Made by a program: the position numbers and the translations under genes. DNA of 64,000 bases from Myxococcus stipitatus (GTDB lineage Bacteria; Myxococcota; Myxococcia; Myxococcales; Myxococcaceae). The notes under the pieces were generated by a model. The model was not told where the DNA came from, ran no database searches, and was given only the letters and a program-made list of their open reading frames with translations. Below are positions 42,745 to 52,586 of this stretch, in pieces; the first letter of the stretch is position 1, and each line of letters begins with the position of its first letter. The stretch lies in contig NZ_JAKCFI010000009.1 in NCBI RefSeq assembly GCF_021412625.1, positions 124,001 to 188,000 of the forward strand. Reading direction: 5' to 3'.

Positions 42745-44130
42745 TCACCCCGGCGCGCGGCCCACGAACATCCCCAGCGCGAAGGCCGCGCCCATCAACA
42801 GCAGCGTCAGCAGCACGGGGACGCCCTTCGCGCGAGCCTGCGTGGCGGGGGCCAGCACGCGCGCCCCCGCGGACTCCTCGGGGACGATGAGGCGGACCTT
42901 GATGGTGGCCTGCGTGAGCACGGCCTCCACGTCCTGGAAGAACCGCTCGTACTCCTCCTGCGCGAGCACCAGCGCTTCCCCGTGGTGGCTCTCGTAGCGC
43001 TTCGCCACCGCCTCGAAGTTGCGCAGCTGCGCCTCGCGCTTCGACACGTCCACCCAGCCGCAGACCACCGACGGGCCCGAGCCCTTGCGCGGCACCAGGG
43101 AGATGGCCTGCCGCGCGTGCTTGCCACCCGCCGTGCTCGGCCCCTCCGGCTCGTCGATGCGGAGCACCCGGTGGGGATTGCGCCCATACATCTTCTTGTC
43201 CAGCGCCTCGCGCAGCTGCTCCGCCAGCAGCGCCGAGTGGTTCGCGAACATCGTCCGCAGCGCGGGCCCGTCCTCTTGCTGCTGCGCGACGGCGCCCTTG
43301 CTCCCCACCGGCTCCAGCGGGCTGAGCCGCACCACGCCGGAAGGCGCGGGCGGCGGAGGGCGCTTCTCCGCCCCCTTCGAGAGCCACCCCGTCCCCTTCG
43401 CCGCGCCGCTCTCCCGAGGAGGAGGCGGCGGGGAAGGAGGGGCGCTCCTCAGCTCCGTGGCGAAGGACTCGGGACTCTCCTCGTCCACGTCACCGCCGCG
43501 AAGCTCCGTCTCGATGGCCGCCTGGGGACGCCCCGCTCCCGTGGAGCGCGGAGCGCCACGAAGCTCCGTGGCCATGGCGACCTGCTCGTCCCCCCTACCC
43601 ACTGGCGCGGCCCTGCCTCCCGGGCGCAGCTCCGTGGCCATGGCGACCTGCTCGTCACCCCTTCCCGCTGGCGAACCACGGCCGCCCGGACGCACCTCCG
43701 TGGCGATGATGGCCGGCTCTCCACTCCTGCCCACGGGCGCGCCCCGGCTTCCCGGACGCAGCTCGGTAGCGATGACGGCCGGCTCTCCACTCCTGCCCAC
43801 GGGCGCGCCTCGTCCTCCCGGGCGCAGCTCCGTGGCGATGGCGGCCTGCTCCCCGCCCCCTCGGCTGGCGGGCGCGCTCCGGCCTCCCGAGCGCGTCTCC
43901 GTGACAATCGCGGCCTGGGCGTCCTCGGGCCCCTTCACGCCCCGGATGTCGGTGAGGATGACCTCCTGGTCGTCCTCGATGGGACCGATGCGCGTCTCCA
44001 GGATGGGCGCCATGCGCGTCTCCCGGGGCGGCGGGAGCGGGCCATTGCGCGTCGACTCGTCGTCATCCTCTGGGGCAACGCGCGTCTCCTCGCTCCGCCC
44101 GGGACCGCCACGCCTCTGTCCGTTCGCCAT
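42745..44130 (-). CDS. tail-anchored protein with repeated T-E-(L/T/V)-R motifs
   Basis: 461 residues with no signal peptide but a hydrophobic C-terminal helix (VPVLLTLLLMGAAFALGMFVG) ending seven residues from... the chain end, i.e. a tail anchor. The first 230 residues are disordered and made of 22-residue repeats such as ATELRPGGRGAPVGRSGEP; eight T-E-x-R motifs plus three earlier ETR motifs occur at regular spacing. A globular, mostly helical domain of about 170 residues follows (RTMFANHSALLAEQLREALD.., WVDVSKREAQLRNFEAVAKR). A repeated Thr next to Glu in a disordered tail is the sort of site kinases phosphorylate and FHA domains read; this is inference. GAGGAG precedes the ATG. Family not recognised. 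Confidence 0.8.
   Translation of the reverse strand: MANGQRRGGPGRSEETRVAPEDDDESTRNGPLPPPRETRMAPILETRIGPIEDDQEVILTDIRGVKGPEDAQAAIVTETRSGGRSAPASRGGGEQAAIATELRPGGRGAPVGRSGEPAVIATELRPGSRGAPVGRSGEPAIIATEVRPGGRGSPAGRGDEQVAMATELRPGGRAAPVGRGDEQVAMATELRGAPRSTGAGRPQAAIETELRGGDVDEESPESFATELRSAPPSPPPPPRESGAAKGTGWLSKGAEKRPPPPAPSGVVRLSPLEPVGSKGAVAQQQEDGPALRTMFANHSALLAEQLREALDKKMYGRNPHRVLRIDEPEGPSTAGGKHARQAISLVPRKGSGPSVVCGWVDVSKREAQLRNFEAVAKRYESHHGEALVLAQEEYERFFQDVEAVLTQATIKVRLIVPEESAGARVLAPATQARAKGVPVLLTLLLMGAAFALGMFVGRAPG
43450..43910. repeat. 66-bp tandem repeats (TELR repeats)
   Basis: About seven imperfect units with a 66-base period (22 codons); for example GCCATGGCGACCTGCTCGTC occurs at 43571 and 43637. 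They stay in frame and encode the T-E-(L/T/V)-R repeats of the tail-anchored protein. Confidence 0.8.
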
Positions 44131-44176
44131 GGCCGCTCCTCGTCCGGCGGAGGATAGCCAATCCCACGCCCCGAGG

Positions 44177-46489
44177 TCAGCGAACCAACCGCACCCGCAT
44201 CGTCCTCGCGTCCGAACGCCCCCGGTCGTCCACCGCGCGGACCACGTACGTCCCTGGCCGCGCCGTCCACGCCAGGCTCTCTCCCCGCGACGACGTGCCC
44301 ACCAGCTGCTCGTCGACGAACCAGAACACCCGCCGCACGTCCGCGTCCGTCACCGCCGACAGCGGCACCGTCTGCGGCGCCACCGAGGACGCCCGCAGGT
44401 TGTAGTCCACCCCCTCCTCCGGCGTGGTGATGCGCGGTGGCAGCCCTCCGCTCGCGCTCAGCTCCAGGCCGCAATCCGTGGCCTCGGGAGGCGGCGTCTT
44501 CCGAGGCACGCCCGCCTTCTGGAACAGGCGCAGCAGGTCCGATGGCCAGAACTCGTACACCCGCGCGCTCACGAAGGGCCCCGGCCCACAGGCGCGAAGC
44601 CCCGTGCGCGCGTCCACCCAGACCTCGCGGTGCACGTCGCAGGGCCGGATGGGCGACGTCCCCGGGATGAACCCCGTGCGCACCTGGCGTGGACAGTGCG
44701 GCCCGGGAATCCCCCCGGACACCGCGCACACGTGCACGTGACTGACGCCCTCCGGTGGCGTGCGCCGCACCCGTCGGACGTCCGGCTCCCTCGCGCGCAG
44801 CGAGTCCACCAGCTCGAACATCAGCGGCGCCGCGGCCGTCTGCCCCACGAAGGCCGGGTTCGACTGGCCATCGAAGTTGCCCACCCACACCGCCACGACA
44901 TACGGCCCCACCACGCCCACGCTCCATGCGTCCCGGAACCCGGTGGACGTCCCCGTCTTCCACGCCACCGGCACCGTGTCCCGCGCCAGCTCACCCCGGA
45001 ACGACTGCGCCGGCCGGGGCGACTTCTCCAGCGCCTCGAGCACCAGGAAGCTGGCCTCCGCGCTCAGCAGCCGCACGCCGTCGTCACGCGGCGCCTCCGC
45101 CTCCAGTCGCAAGGGACGCAGCACGCCTCCATTGGCGAGCATGGCGTACAGCTCCACCAGCTCCACCATCGTCACCTCCGCCGAGCCGAGCGCCAGGGAC
45201 AGGCCGTAGTACGACTCGTCCCTCAGCCGGGTGACGCCCGCCTGACGCAGGAGCCCGAGCAGCCCCGGAGGGCGCAGCTGTCCCGCCAGCGCGACGGCCG
45301 GGACGTTGCGGCTCTTCACCAACGCCTCCTCCGCGGCCACCGGTCCCACGAACTCGCCGTCGAAGTTCTCCGGGTCGTACCCCCGGAAGCCGAGGGGCGA
45401 GTCCTTCAACATCGTGCGCGGGTGCACCAGTCCCTGGTCGAACGCCAGCCCGTAGATGAACGGCTTGAGCGCCGAGCCCGGCGAGCGCTTGGCCCGCGTC
45501 CCATCCACCTGTCCGTCGATGCCTTCGTCGAAGAAGTCCGCCGAACCCACCGCCGCGCGGACCTCCAGCGTCCGCCAGTCCACCACCAGCGCCGCCGCGT
45601 TGCGGATGCCCACGCCGCGCCGCCGCTCCACGTACTGGCGCACGTGCCGCTCCACCAGCCGCTGCGCGCCCAGCTCCAGCGTGCTCGTCACGCCGGCCCC
45701 CGCCGGCCCCCGGCGCAGCACGCCCTCCACGAAGTGCGGCGCGAGGAAGGGCAGCTCCTCCGGCCGGCGCACGGGCAACGGCTGCGACAGCAGCGCGCGG
45801 CGCTCCGCGTCCTCGGGATGCGACACGCGCCACCGGTCGAACAGGCGCAGCCGCGCCTCCGTCAGGGCGCCCGTGTCCCGCCCCGGGTCCCGGCGCGCGG
45901 GGCTCTGCGGGATGACGGCCAGGGTGAGCACCTCCCCCAGCGACAGCCGCTCCACCCCACGCCCGAAGTACACGAGGCTCGCGGCGCCCACGCCCTCCAC
46001 GTTGCGCCCATAGGGCGCGAGGTTGAGATACGCCTCCAGCAACTCGTCCTTCGAGTAGGTGCACTCGAGCTGGAGGGCCTTCACCATCTGCCACAGCTTC
46101 CCGCCCACCGTGCGCGACTGGAGGCCGTAGCGGATGCGCGCCAGCTGCATGGTGAGCGTGGAGCCCCCCATGCGCCGGCCACCCGCCACGTACGTGCTCC
46201 AGATGGCGCGCCCCACCGCCACGGGGTTGACGCCAGGGTGGGCGCGGAAGTGCTGGTCCTCGTGCAGCAGCGTGGCCTCCACCAGTGAGGCCGGAATGCG
46301 CTCCAGGGGGACCCACAGCCGGTACTTCTCGTCCGGCGACAGGGTGAGCCGCAAGAGCCGGCCCTCCCGGTCGAACACCGCCTGCGAGAAGCCCAGCCCC
46401 TCGCGCAGCGGCGGCCGGGGCACCGCGGCGTACAGCGCCACGAGCCCCAGCACCGCGACGAGCAGCCGGCCCCACCGACGACGACTCAC
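44177..46489 (-). CDS. pbpC: penicillin-binding protein 1C
   Basis: 770 residues. A single N-terminal membrane anchor (LLVAVLGLVALYAAV) is followed by a glycosyltransferase domain with EDQHFRAHPGV (Glu77) and GGRRMGGSTLTMQLAR, then a transpeptidase domain with SALK (Ser339-Lys342), SRN (393-395) and KTGTS (511-515). The C-terminal PBP1C-type beta domain (about 690-770) is present. It polymerises peptidoglycan, probably for repair. The ATG overlaps the stop of the alpha-2-macroglobulin gene by four bases, the conserved yfhM-pbpC arrangement, so the pair is translationally coupled. Confidence 0.96.
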   Translation of the reverse strand: MSRRRWGRLLVAVLGLVALYAAVPRPPLREGLGFSQAVFDREGRLLRLTLSPDEKYRLWVPLERIPASLVEATLLHEDQHFRAHPGVNPVAVGRAIWSTYVAGGRRMGGSTLTMQLARIRYGLQSRTVGGKLWQMVKALQLECTYSKDELLEAYLNLAPYGRNVEGVGAASLVYFGRGVERLSLGEVLTLAVIPQSPARRDPGRDTGALTEARLRLFDRWRVSHPEDAERRALLSQPLPVRRPEELPFLAPHFVEGVLRRGPAGAGVTSTLELGAQRLVERHVRQYVERRRGVGIRNAAALVVDWRTLEVRAAVGSADFFDEGIDGQVDGTRAKRSPGSALKPFIYGLAFDQGLVHPRTMLKDSPLGFRGYDPENFDGEFVGPVAAEEALVKSRNVPAVALAGQLRPPGLLGLLRQAGVTRLRDESYYGLSLALGSAEVTMVELVELYAMLANGGVLRPLRLEAEAPRDDGVRLLSAEASFLVLEALEKSPRPAQSFRGELARDTVPVAWKTGTSTGFRDAWSVGVVGPYVVAVWVGNFDGQSNPAFVGQTAAAPLMFELVDSLRAREPDVRRVRRTPPEGVSHVHVCAVSGGIPGPHCPRQVRTGFIPGTSPIRPCDVHREVWVDARTGLRACGPGPFVSARVYEFWPSDLLRLFQKAGVPRKTPPPEATDCGLELSASGGLPPRITTPEEGVDYNLRASSVAPQTVPLSAVTDADVRRVFWFVDEQLVGTSSRGESLAWTARPGTYVVRAVDDRGRSDARTMRVRLVR

Positions 46490-49400
46490 GGCGCGTTCAC
46501 CACCACCGTCGTGCCCACCGAGCGAGCGCGGATGCGGCGGTCATACATGCCCTCCGCGAACGCCGGAGGCATCACGTACTGGCCCGCGTTGGTCGCCTTG
46601 ATGCGGTAGACGAACTCGGTGACCGTCGCGCTGGCCGTCCCGTACAGCACCACCCGGTCCTCGCGGACGTCCACGTACTCCGGCTGGAACGTCGAGCGGT
46701 CGCTGCCCGCTGGCGCCAGCCAGCTCCCTGGCACGGGCACCGGCTCGGGGTAGGAGTCATCCTCGGCGGCGGACTCCTCCGAATACCCGTCGCCCTCCTC
46801 GTCCCGGGGCTCCTCCTCGGAGGCGTGGGACTCGTCCGACGACTCCTGCTCGGACGGCGTGGGCCGCTCCATCACCACCTCGAAGCCTCCCGGCAGCAGG
46901 TCGATGATGGCCACCGCGGAGGAGGCACCCTCGAGTTGGCGGACCATGAGGTGCACCTCCACCTCGCCGCCCAGGGGGACCTCCTTCACCACCCGCCCCT
47001 CCAGGTCCCGCAGCTCGCGCTGCACCTCCAGGCGCTGGATGACAGGCACCTTCGGCGGCTCCAGGTCGTAGCCCGCCTGCGTCACCTGGAAGAACAGCGG
47101 CGAGCTCGACTCGCTCTTCACGCGCAGCGCCGTGGCCGCGTCGGAGAAGCCCACGTGGGCGAACAGCCCCTGCGGCACCGTCAACGGACGCAAGGCCTCC
47201 GCCACCTTCTCCTGGACGCTCACCGCCCCGGGCTCGGCCTTCGCCTTGAGCGCCCGCGCGTAGGCATCGAAGCCGAGGATGGCGTAGGCCGAGGACAGCG
47301 TGTTGAAGGAGCCCTCGTGGATGGGCGCGGCCAGCTTGACCAGGGCGTCGCCCGACAGCTGCTCCAGGCGCTCCGGGAAGTGGCGCGACAGCAGGTAGAG
47401 CACCTGTGCGTCGTAGACGAGCCGGTCATACAGCGCCGCGTAGTCCTCCTGCTGGGCCTCGCCCACGCGCACTTGCGCCAACGCCTGCCCGGCCTCCTTC
47501 TCCTGCTTGAGCAGCCTGTACGTCGCCGCGAGGTAGGCCGCCGTCAGGTCCTTGCGCCAGGTCTGCGCCGCGTTCTCGTCCAGCCACGTCCGCAGCGAAT
47601 TCACCGACGCGCCGGACACCTTGCCGTTGCGGGTGAGCACGTACTGGCCATACGCCACCGCGCGGGCCTGCGTCAGCGTCTGAGGCTGTCGGTCCACCAA
47701 CCCGCTCAACCACGTGAGCCCCCGATTCAGCAGGTCCGGCGGCACCGCGAAGCCACGCTCCTTCGCCTCCGTTAGGAAGTGCAGCGCGTAGATGCTCGGC
47801 CAGACGGGGGCATAGGCGTTGGCCGCCCACAGGCCGAAGGCCCCCTCGTCGTTCTGCCGTCCCCGCAGCATGCGCAGCGCCTCGGCGAAGGACGCGTCCG
47901 GCGCCAGCGCCGCCTTCCCCAGCAGCTCCTTCCGGTCCTTCAGCACCACATGAGGGAAGGCGCGGCTGACGAGCTGCTCGGTGCAGCCGTGCGGGTACTG
48001 CTCCAGGTACGTCGCGAGGCCCCGCGCCAGCCCCAGGGGCACGGAGGACGCGCTCACCTCCAGCAGGCGATAGTCGCCGTACATCCTCCGGCTCACCGGC
48101 ACGTCCACCTGATTGTCCGTCACGTGCCCGCCGGTGACGCTCGTCAGGTACGGCACGGCGGGGCGGACGCTCAGGTCCACCGTCTGGCGGGCGCGCTCGT
48201 TGCCCAGGGACGTGGAGAAGCTCAGCGAGCCCGAGCCGAGCACCGCCTTCGCCCGAAGCCGGAACGTCGTGCTCGCCTCGCGGCCCTCGTCGATCTTCAG
48301 CGGCCGGCGCGACTCCCCCAGCACCTCCAGGTGCTCGGACGTCTTCAGCTCCAGCGTCACCTGCGCGCCCTTGCCGGAGCCATCCACGGCGTTGGCCACC
48401 GCCACGCCCACGGAGAACTCGTCCCCTGGCGCGACGAAGGTGGGCACGCTCGGGGTGATGACGAACGGCCCCCGGATGGTGGCGCGCTTCGTCGCCGCTC
48501 CCACCGACTCGCGTCCCACCGCGACGGCCATCACCCGCAGCTCGCCGTTGAAGCTGTCGGGCACGGCGTAGACCAGCTCGCGCTCCGACGTGTCGATGTC
48601 CACCACGCCGGACCAATAGGCGACCGGCTTGTCCCGCTTGCGCTTGAAGGGGTTCAGGTTCTTGCCGATGGCGTCCATCCCCTCCGCGTCACCGCCCATG
48701 GCGGACACGGCCTTGGAGACGGAGAACTCCGGCAGCAGCAGGTCGAGGATCTGCCCGGTGCGGACCTCCAGCGCGCGCTTCTTGAAGAAGTGCGACAGCG
48801 GGTCCGGCGTCGAGTACCCGGCCACCTGGAGGATGCCCTCGTCCACCGCGAAGACCACCGCCCGCCCCACGCCGCTTCCCTTGTAGCGGATGCGGTACGG
48901 CTCTCCCGGGCGCGCGCGCTCGGCGCTCGTCAGCGTCACCTGGAGGATGCGGCTGTCCTTGCTCACCGAGAACGGCACCACGCCGTAGCTCAGCGGACTC
49001 ATGAAGATCTCCTGCGAGTCCATCGCGCGGACGAACGTCACGTTGACGTAGCCGTTGCCCTCGAGGCCCGGCGGCAGGCGGATGGACTGCACCGTGCTGG
49101 TGGCGTCCGTCTTGAACCACTTCCACGCGTAGACGCGGTCGCGCTCGATGGTGATGAGGCCCGCGCCGGTATAGGGCGCCTTGATGCTCAGCTCGATGTC
49201 GTCGCCCGGCGCGTAGTCCTGGCGCGAGAGCTTCACCTCCAGCTCCGCGTTCTTCTCCAGCGCGCGCGTGAGGTTGGCGCGGCCGGCCACCGTGTACTCC
49301 ACGCGGGACAGCTGCGTGCCCTCCGCGTCCTTCACCACGACGACGAAGTCTCCGGGCTGCTCCGTGGACAGCGCGTACCTGAAGCCCGCCTCCGGGATGG

Positions 49401-52400
49401 CCAGCTCGCGCGTGCGCAGCACCGTGTCGCGGCGCGCGGACTGGTACCGGTAGGTGCCATTGGGCTGTCGCGTGAGGACCGACACCCAGCGCCGCTCGAC
49501 CAGCTCCGCCTTGAGCCCCTTGACCGCCAGGCGCTTCAGCGCGGGGTCCACCGCGATGAAGTCCACCGAGCGCTCCGACCCCTGGCTCAGGTAACCCAAC
49601 CCTCCATCCGGCTTGAAGCCGACGAGGTACGCCAGCGGCGACACCAGGATGGATGCCCCGGACGACACGCCCCGTCCGCCCTCCGCCTCGTACCCCTCCG
49701 CCAGGAGCGACACGCGCCAGGTCGCCTTCTCGAACTTCTCCAACCCCAGCTCCAGCTCCGCCTCGCCCTCGTCGTTGGTCTTGGTGTCCTCGAGCCGCTC
49801 GGTCAGGGTGCGCGTGGCGCTGAACGGGTCATGGAAGGTGTAGCCCGGGTACTGACGGAAGCCCGGGTACATGGGACTGAGGGTCAGCTCCGCTGACACC
49901 CGCCGCCCCGCCGCGGCGATGCCGAAGAGGTTGGTGAGCTTCACCTGCCCCTTCAACTTCTCCGGCGACACCCAGCCCTCGGCGCGCTCGGCGCTGAAGC
50001 GCGTGGTGATGCGCATGCGGTCCGGGAGGAACTCCTCCACCCGCACCTGGGTGGAGCCCAGCAGGCTGCCGCGCAGCCCGTCCTTCACCACGTACAGGTT
50101 GACGGCGTAGCTGCCCGTGGGCGACGTCTCCTGGGTCGTGAACTGGAGCGCCTCCAGGCCCGTGGCGGAGAGCGACAGCTTCTGCTTGTGCACCTCCAGC
50201 CCGCGCGGGTCCATGATGGACGCCTCGAGCGGGACGCCGCTGGGCGGCTGGCTCCAGTCGGACGCCTTGACCACCATGGCCACGTGGAAGGTGTCCCCGG
50301 GCCGGTAGAGGCCCCGGTCGGAGAAGAGGAAGGCCGTCAGCCGCTCCGGCGTGGAGCCGCTCGTCATGCCGCCCACGTCGAAGCGGGAGAAGTTGAGCTG
50401 CCGGTCGGAGCGGCTCACCGGGATGAAGGCGAAGTCCTCCCCCTTGCGCGCCAGGTACACCGTGGACTCCTGCTCGCGCACGAAGTCCGTCATGCGCGGG
50501 AAGGCGACGTGGCCGTCCGCGTCGGTGGTGGCGGAGAGCACCGGCAGGCCATTCTTCCCCAGCACGCTCACCGTCACGCCCTCCGCGGGAGCCCCCGACC
50601 CGAGCGTCTGCACGAAGAGGTCGTGGGAGCCATCCGCGTTGTCCTTCACCACCAGGCCCAGGTCCGTCACCAGCAGCAGCCGCGAGTCCTCCGGTCCGGT
50701 GGACCGCTTGTGCGCGGGGTCCCAGCTCTGCACCTTGAAGAAGAACAGGCCCCGGCGCGCGGACGGGCTGTTGGCGGGCGTGAGGTAGTCCGTCAGGTCG
50801 AACGCGGCGTACTGCGCCTTGCCGCGCCCCGCGCCCTCCAGGGAGCGCACCTCCGTGAAGCTCTCGGAGATGTTCTGCTCGTCGAACCGGTAGTTCTCGA
50901 AGCTGGGGTGCGCGAAGCTCCCCGACGTCTGGCTCACCAGGTGGTTGACCTGCTCCGGCAGCACGCGCCCCAGCTGGAAGCGCAGCGCCTGCACGTCGCG
51001 CGACAGCACGGTGACCTTCTTCTCGCCCGCGAGGCTCAGCAGCGCGCCCTCGTGGAGGATGCTCACCTCCTCCGGGAAGCGAGGCACGCGCAGCGTGACG
51101 TCGTGGCGCTTCGCCAGCACGTAGCCACCCGCCGAGCGCGTCCCCTGCGCGAGGCGGAAGTAGAGGTAGCGGCCCACGTCCGCGCGGATGCGGAAGCTGT
51201 GCAGCGTGGCGTGCTCGCGGTCGGTGGAGATGGGCTCCAACGCCAGCTTCTCCGACGCGGCGACCACCGCGTCGCCGATGCGCGAGGTGTCGTCCCACGA
51301 GAAGTTGGGCACCGCGGCCTCGTCGGCCGTGGCGGCCCGGTCCCTGGGCAGCACCCGCACCTCGAGGTTCTTGCGCAGCTCCGCCTCGGTGACGCCCGTG
51401 GTGAGGTTGACGACGAGCACCTGCTCGGGCTCGTAGCGCTCGTTGCGCACGAGGGAGACGTCCACGCCCTCCACCCGGAAGTAGTTGAACATGCCGGGGA
51501 TGGTGACTTGGCGGCTCAGCTCCTCCTGGATGCCCTCTCCGCCTCGCGCCGCGCGCACGCCCTTGGCCACCGTCAACACCATGGTGCCGTCGTCATCCGG
51601 GATGGGGATGAGGTCCGACTGGAGGTAGGCCTCGCCCTTCAGCTTGTCGTAGGTGACGTTGAAGGCATACGCCCCGTCCTTCGGCCCGAGCAGCCCACCG
51701 CCCTTGCCCTTCAGCTTCAGCGACAGGTTGCGCATGAGCGAGGTCGGGTCCACCGGATGCGAGAAGCGCACCGTGGCCACCACGCGCTTCTCCTTCGGAT
51801 TGCGCGGGTCCTCGTAGAAGCTGAACTCGTGGATGAAGGCCCGGAACGGCGCCGAACGGAACGTCGTCTCGTAGGCGGCCAGCAGGACATGGTCCGGGAA
51901 CAGCGAGCGCTCCAGCGTGACGGAGTACTCCTGCCCCACGGCCCAGTCCTCCGCGGGGATGAACGTCAGCGTCCGGTCGTCCGCCCACCGCCACGCACCG
52001 GCGATGGCGGGCTTCAGGGTGATGCCCGTGGCGACGGGCTTGCCAATCGCCTCCAGCGGCGCCACCGAACCGCTGAAGCGCACGTGCACGCTGTCCCAGC
52101 GCGGCGGCTCCTCGATGGGGGTCGGGTTCGGGCTGGTGGCGGAGACGTCGTACCGCACCGGCTTGGGTCGGCTCTCGTACCAGCGATAGGCCGCGTCCAC
52201 GCCCACCGCCACGACCATGAGGACGATCAACCCCAGGGCGAACCGCTTGGGATGACGGCGGACCGCGCCCCATGCGCCTCGGACACCGAGGAGGAGCGCG
52301 CGGCCCAGCGCGACGGCCCAGGCGGGAGGAGTCCAGTGCAGCTCACCCAGGATGCGGTGGACGAGCCGCGGCTTCGGCGGGGTGGGTTCGTTTTCGTTCG

Positions 52401-52407
52401 AGGACAT
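46486..52407 (-). CDS. bacterial alpha-2-macroglobulin with intact thioester site
   Basis: 1973 residues. Instead of a lipobox it has a cytosolic leader of about 55 residues and a membrane anchor (about 56-74, FALGLIVLMVVAVGVDAAY). The many macroglobulin beta domains follow, with the bait-region neighbourhood mid-chain, and the thioester motif CTEQ at 1475-1478 (PHGCTEQLVSRAF). A very acidic insert (SDESHASEEEPRDEEGD) lies near 1875. These proteins trap proteases in the periplasm, protecting the envelope, and work with PBP1C, encoded by the next, overlapping gene. The longer leader and lack of lipidation set it apart from the E. coli form. Confidence 0.95.
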   Translation of the reverse strand: MSSNENEPTPPKPRLVHRILGELHWTPPAWAVALGRALLLGVRGAWGAVRRHPKRFALGLIVLMVVAVGVDAAYRWYESRPKPVRYDVSATSPNPTPIEEPPRWDSVHVRFSGSVAPLEAIGKPVATGITLKPAIAGAWRWADDRTLTFIPAEDWAVGQEYSVTLERSLFPDHVLLAAYETTFRSAPFRAFIHEFSFYEDPRNPKEKRVVATVRFSHPVDPTSLMRNLSLKLKGKGGGLLGPKDGAYAFNVTYDKLKGEAYLQSDLIPIPDDDGTMVLTVAKGVRAARGGEGIQEELSRQVTIPGMFNYFRVEGVDVSLVRNERYEPEQVLVVNLTTGVTEAELRKNLEVRVLPRDRAATADEAAVPNFSWDDTSRIGDAVVAASEKLALEPISTDREHATLHSFRIRADVGRYLYFRLAQGTRSAGGYVLAKRHDVTLRVPRFPEEVSILHEGALLSLAGEKKVTVLSRDVQALRFQLGRVLPEQVNHLVSQTSGSFAHPSFENYRFDEQNISESFTEVRSLEGAGRGKAQYAAFDLTDYLTPANSPSARRGLFFFKVQSWDPAHKRSTGPEDSRLLLVTDLGLVVKDNADGSHDLFVQTLGSGAPAEGVTVSVLGKNGLPVLSATTDADGHVAFPRMTDFVREQESTVYLARKGEDFAFIPVSRSDRQLNFSRFDVGGMTSGSTPERLTAFLFSDRGLYRPGDTFHVAMVVKASDWSQPPSGVPLEASIMDPRGLEVHKQKLSLSATGLEALQFTTQETSPTGSYAVNLYVVKDGLRGSLLGSTQVRVEEFLPDRMRITTRFSAERAEGWVSPEKLKGQVKLTNLFGIAAAGRRVSAELTLSPMYPGFRQYPGYTFHDPFSATRTLTERLEDTKTNDEGEAELELGLEKFEKATWRVSLLAEGYEAEGGRGVSSGASILVSPLAYLVGFKPDGGLGYLSQGSERSVDFIAVDPALKRLAVKGLKAELVERRWVSVLTRQPNGTYRYQSARRDTVLRTRELAIPEAGFRYALSTEQPGDFVVVVKDAEGTQLSRVEYTVAGRANLTRALEKNAELEVKLSRQDYAPGDDIELSIKAPYTGAGLITIERDRVYAWKWFKTDATSTVQSIRLPPGLEGNGYVNVTFVRAMDSQEIFMSPLSYGVVPFSVSKDSRILQVTLTSAERARPGEPYRIRYKGSGVGRAVVFAVDEGILQVAGYSTPDPLSHFFKKRALEVRTGQILDLLLPEFSVSKAVSAMGGDAEGMDAIGKNLNPFKRKRDKPVAYWSGVVDIDTSERELVYAVPDSFNGELRVMAVAVGRESVGAATKRATIRGPFVITPSVPTFVAPGDEFSVGVAVANAVDGSGKGAQVTLELKTSEHLEVLGESRRPLKIDEGREASTTFRLRAKAVLGSGSLSFSTSLGNERARQTVDLSVRPAVPYLTSVTGGHVTDNQVDVPVSRRMYGDYRLLEVSASSVPLGLARGLATYLEQYPHGCTEQLVSRAFPHVVLKDRKELLGKAALAPDASFAEALRMLRGRQNDEGAFGLWAANAYAPVWPSIYALHFLTEAKERGFAVPPDLLNRGLTWLSGLVDRQPQTLTQARAVAYGQYVLTRNGKVSGASVNSLRTWLDENAAQTWRKDLTAAYLAATYRLLKQEKEAGQALAQVRVGEAQQEDYAALYDRLVYDAQVLYLLSRHFPERLEQLSGDALVKLAAPIHEGSFNTLSSAYAILGFDAYARALKAKAEPGAVSVQEKVAEALRPLTVPQGLFAHVGFSDAATALRVKSESSSPLFFQVTQAGYDLEPPKVPVIQRLEVQRELRDLEGRVVKEVPLGGEVEVHLMVRQLEGASSAVAIIDLLPGGFEVVMERPTPSEQESSDESHASEEEPRDEEGDGYSEESAAEDDSYPEPVPVPGSWLAPAGSDRSTFQPEYVDVREDRVVLYGTASATVTEFVYRIKATNAGQYVMPPAFAEGMYDRRIRARSVGTTVVVNAP

Positions 52408-52586
52408 GGGGTGTCGTGCTCGGCGGGAGCCTGCTCGGTGGAGAGCAAGCGCGGGGCCAGCGTCCGACCGATGTAATCACGGTGTCTCATCGAACCGGAA
52501 ACCGCCGGGGCCGTGGGCCCTCGGCCACGGGCGTCGTGCGCGGGCCACGCGCATTCCCTGGAGCGCGGCCGGCGGGCCGCTCGCGC

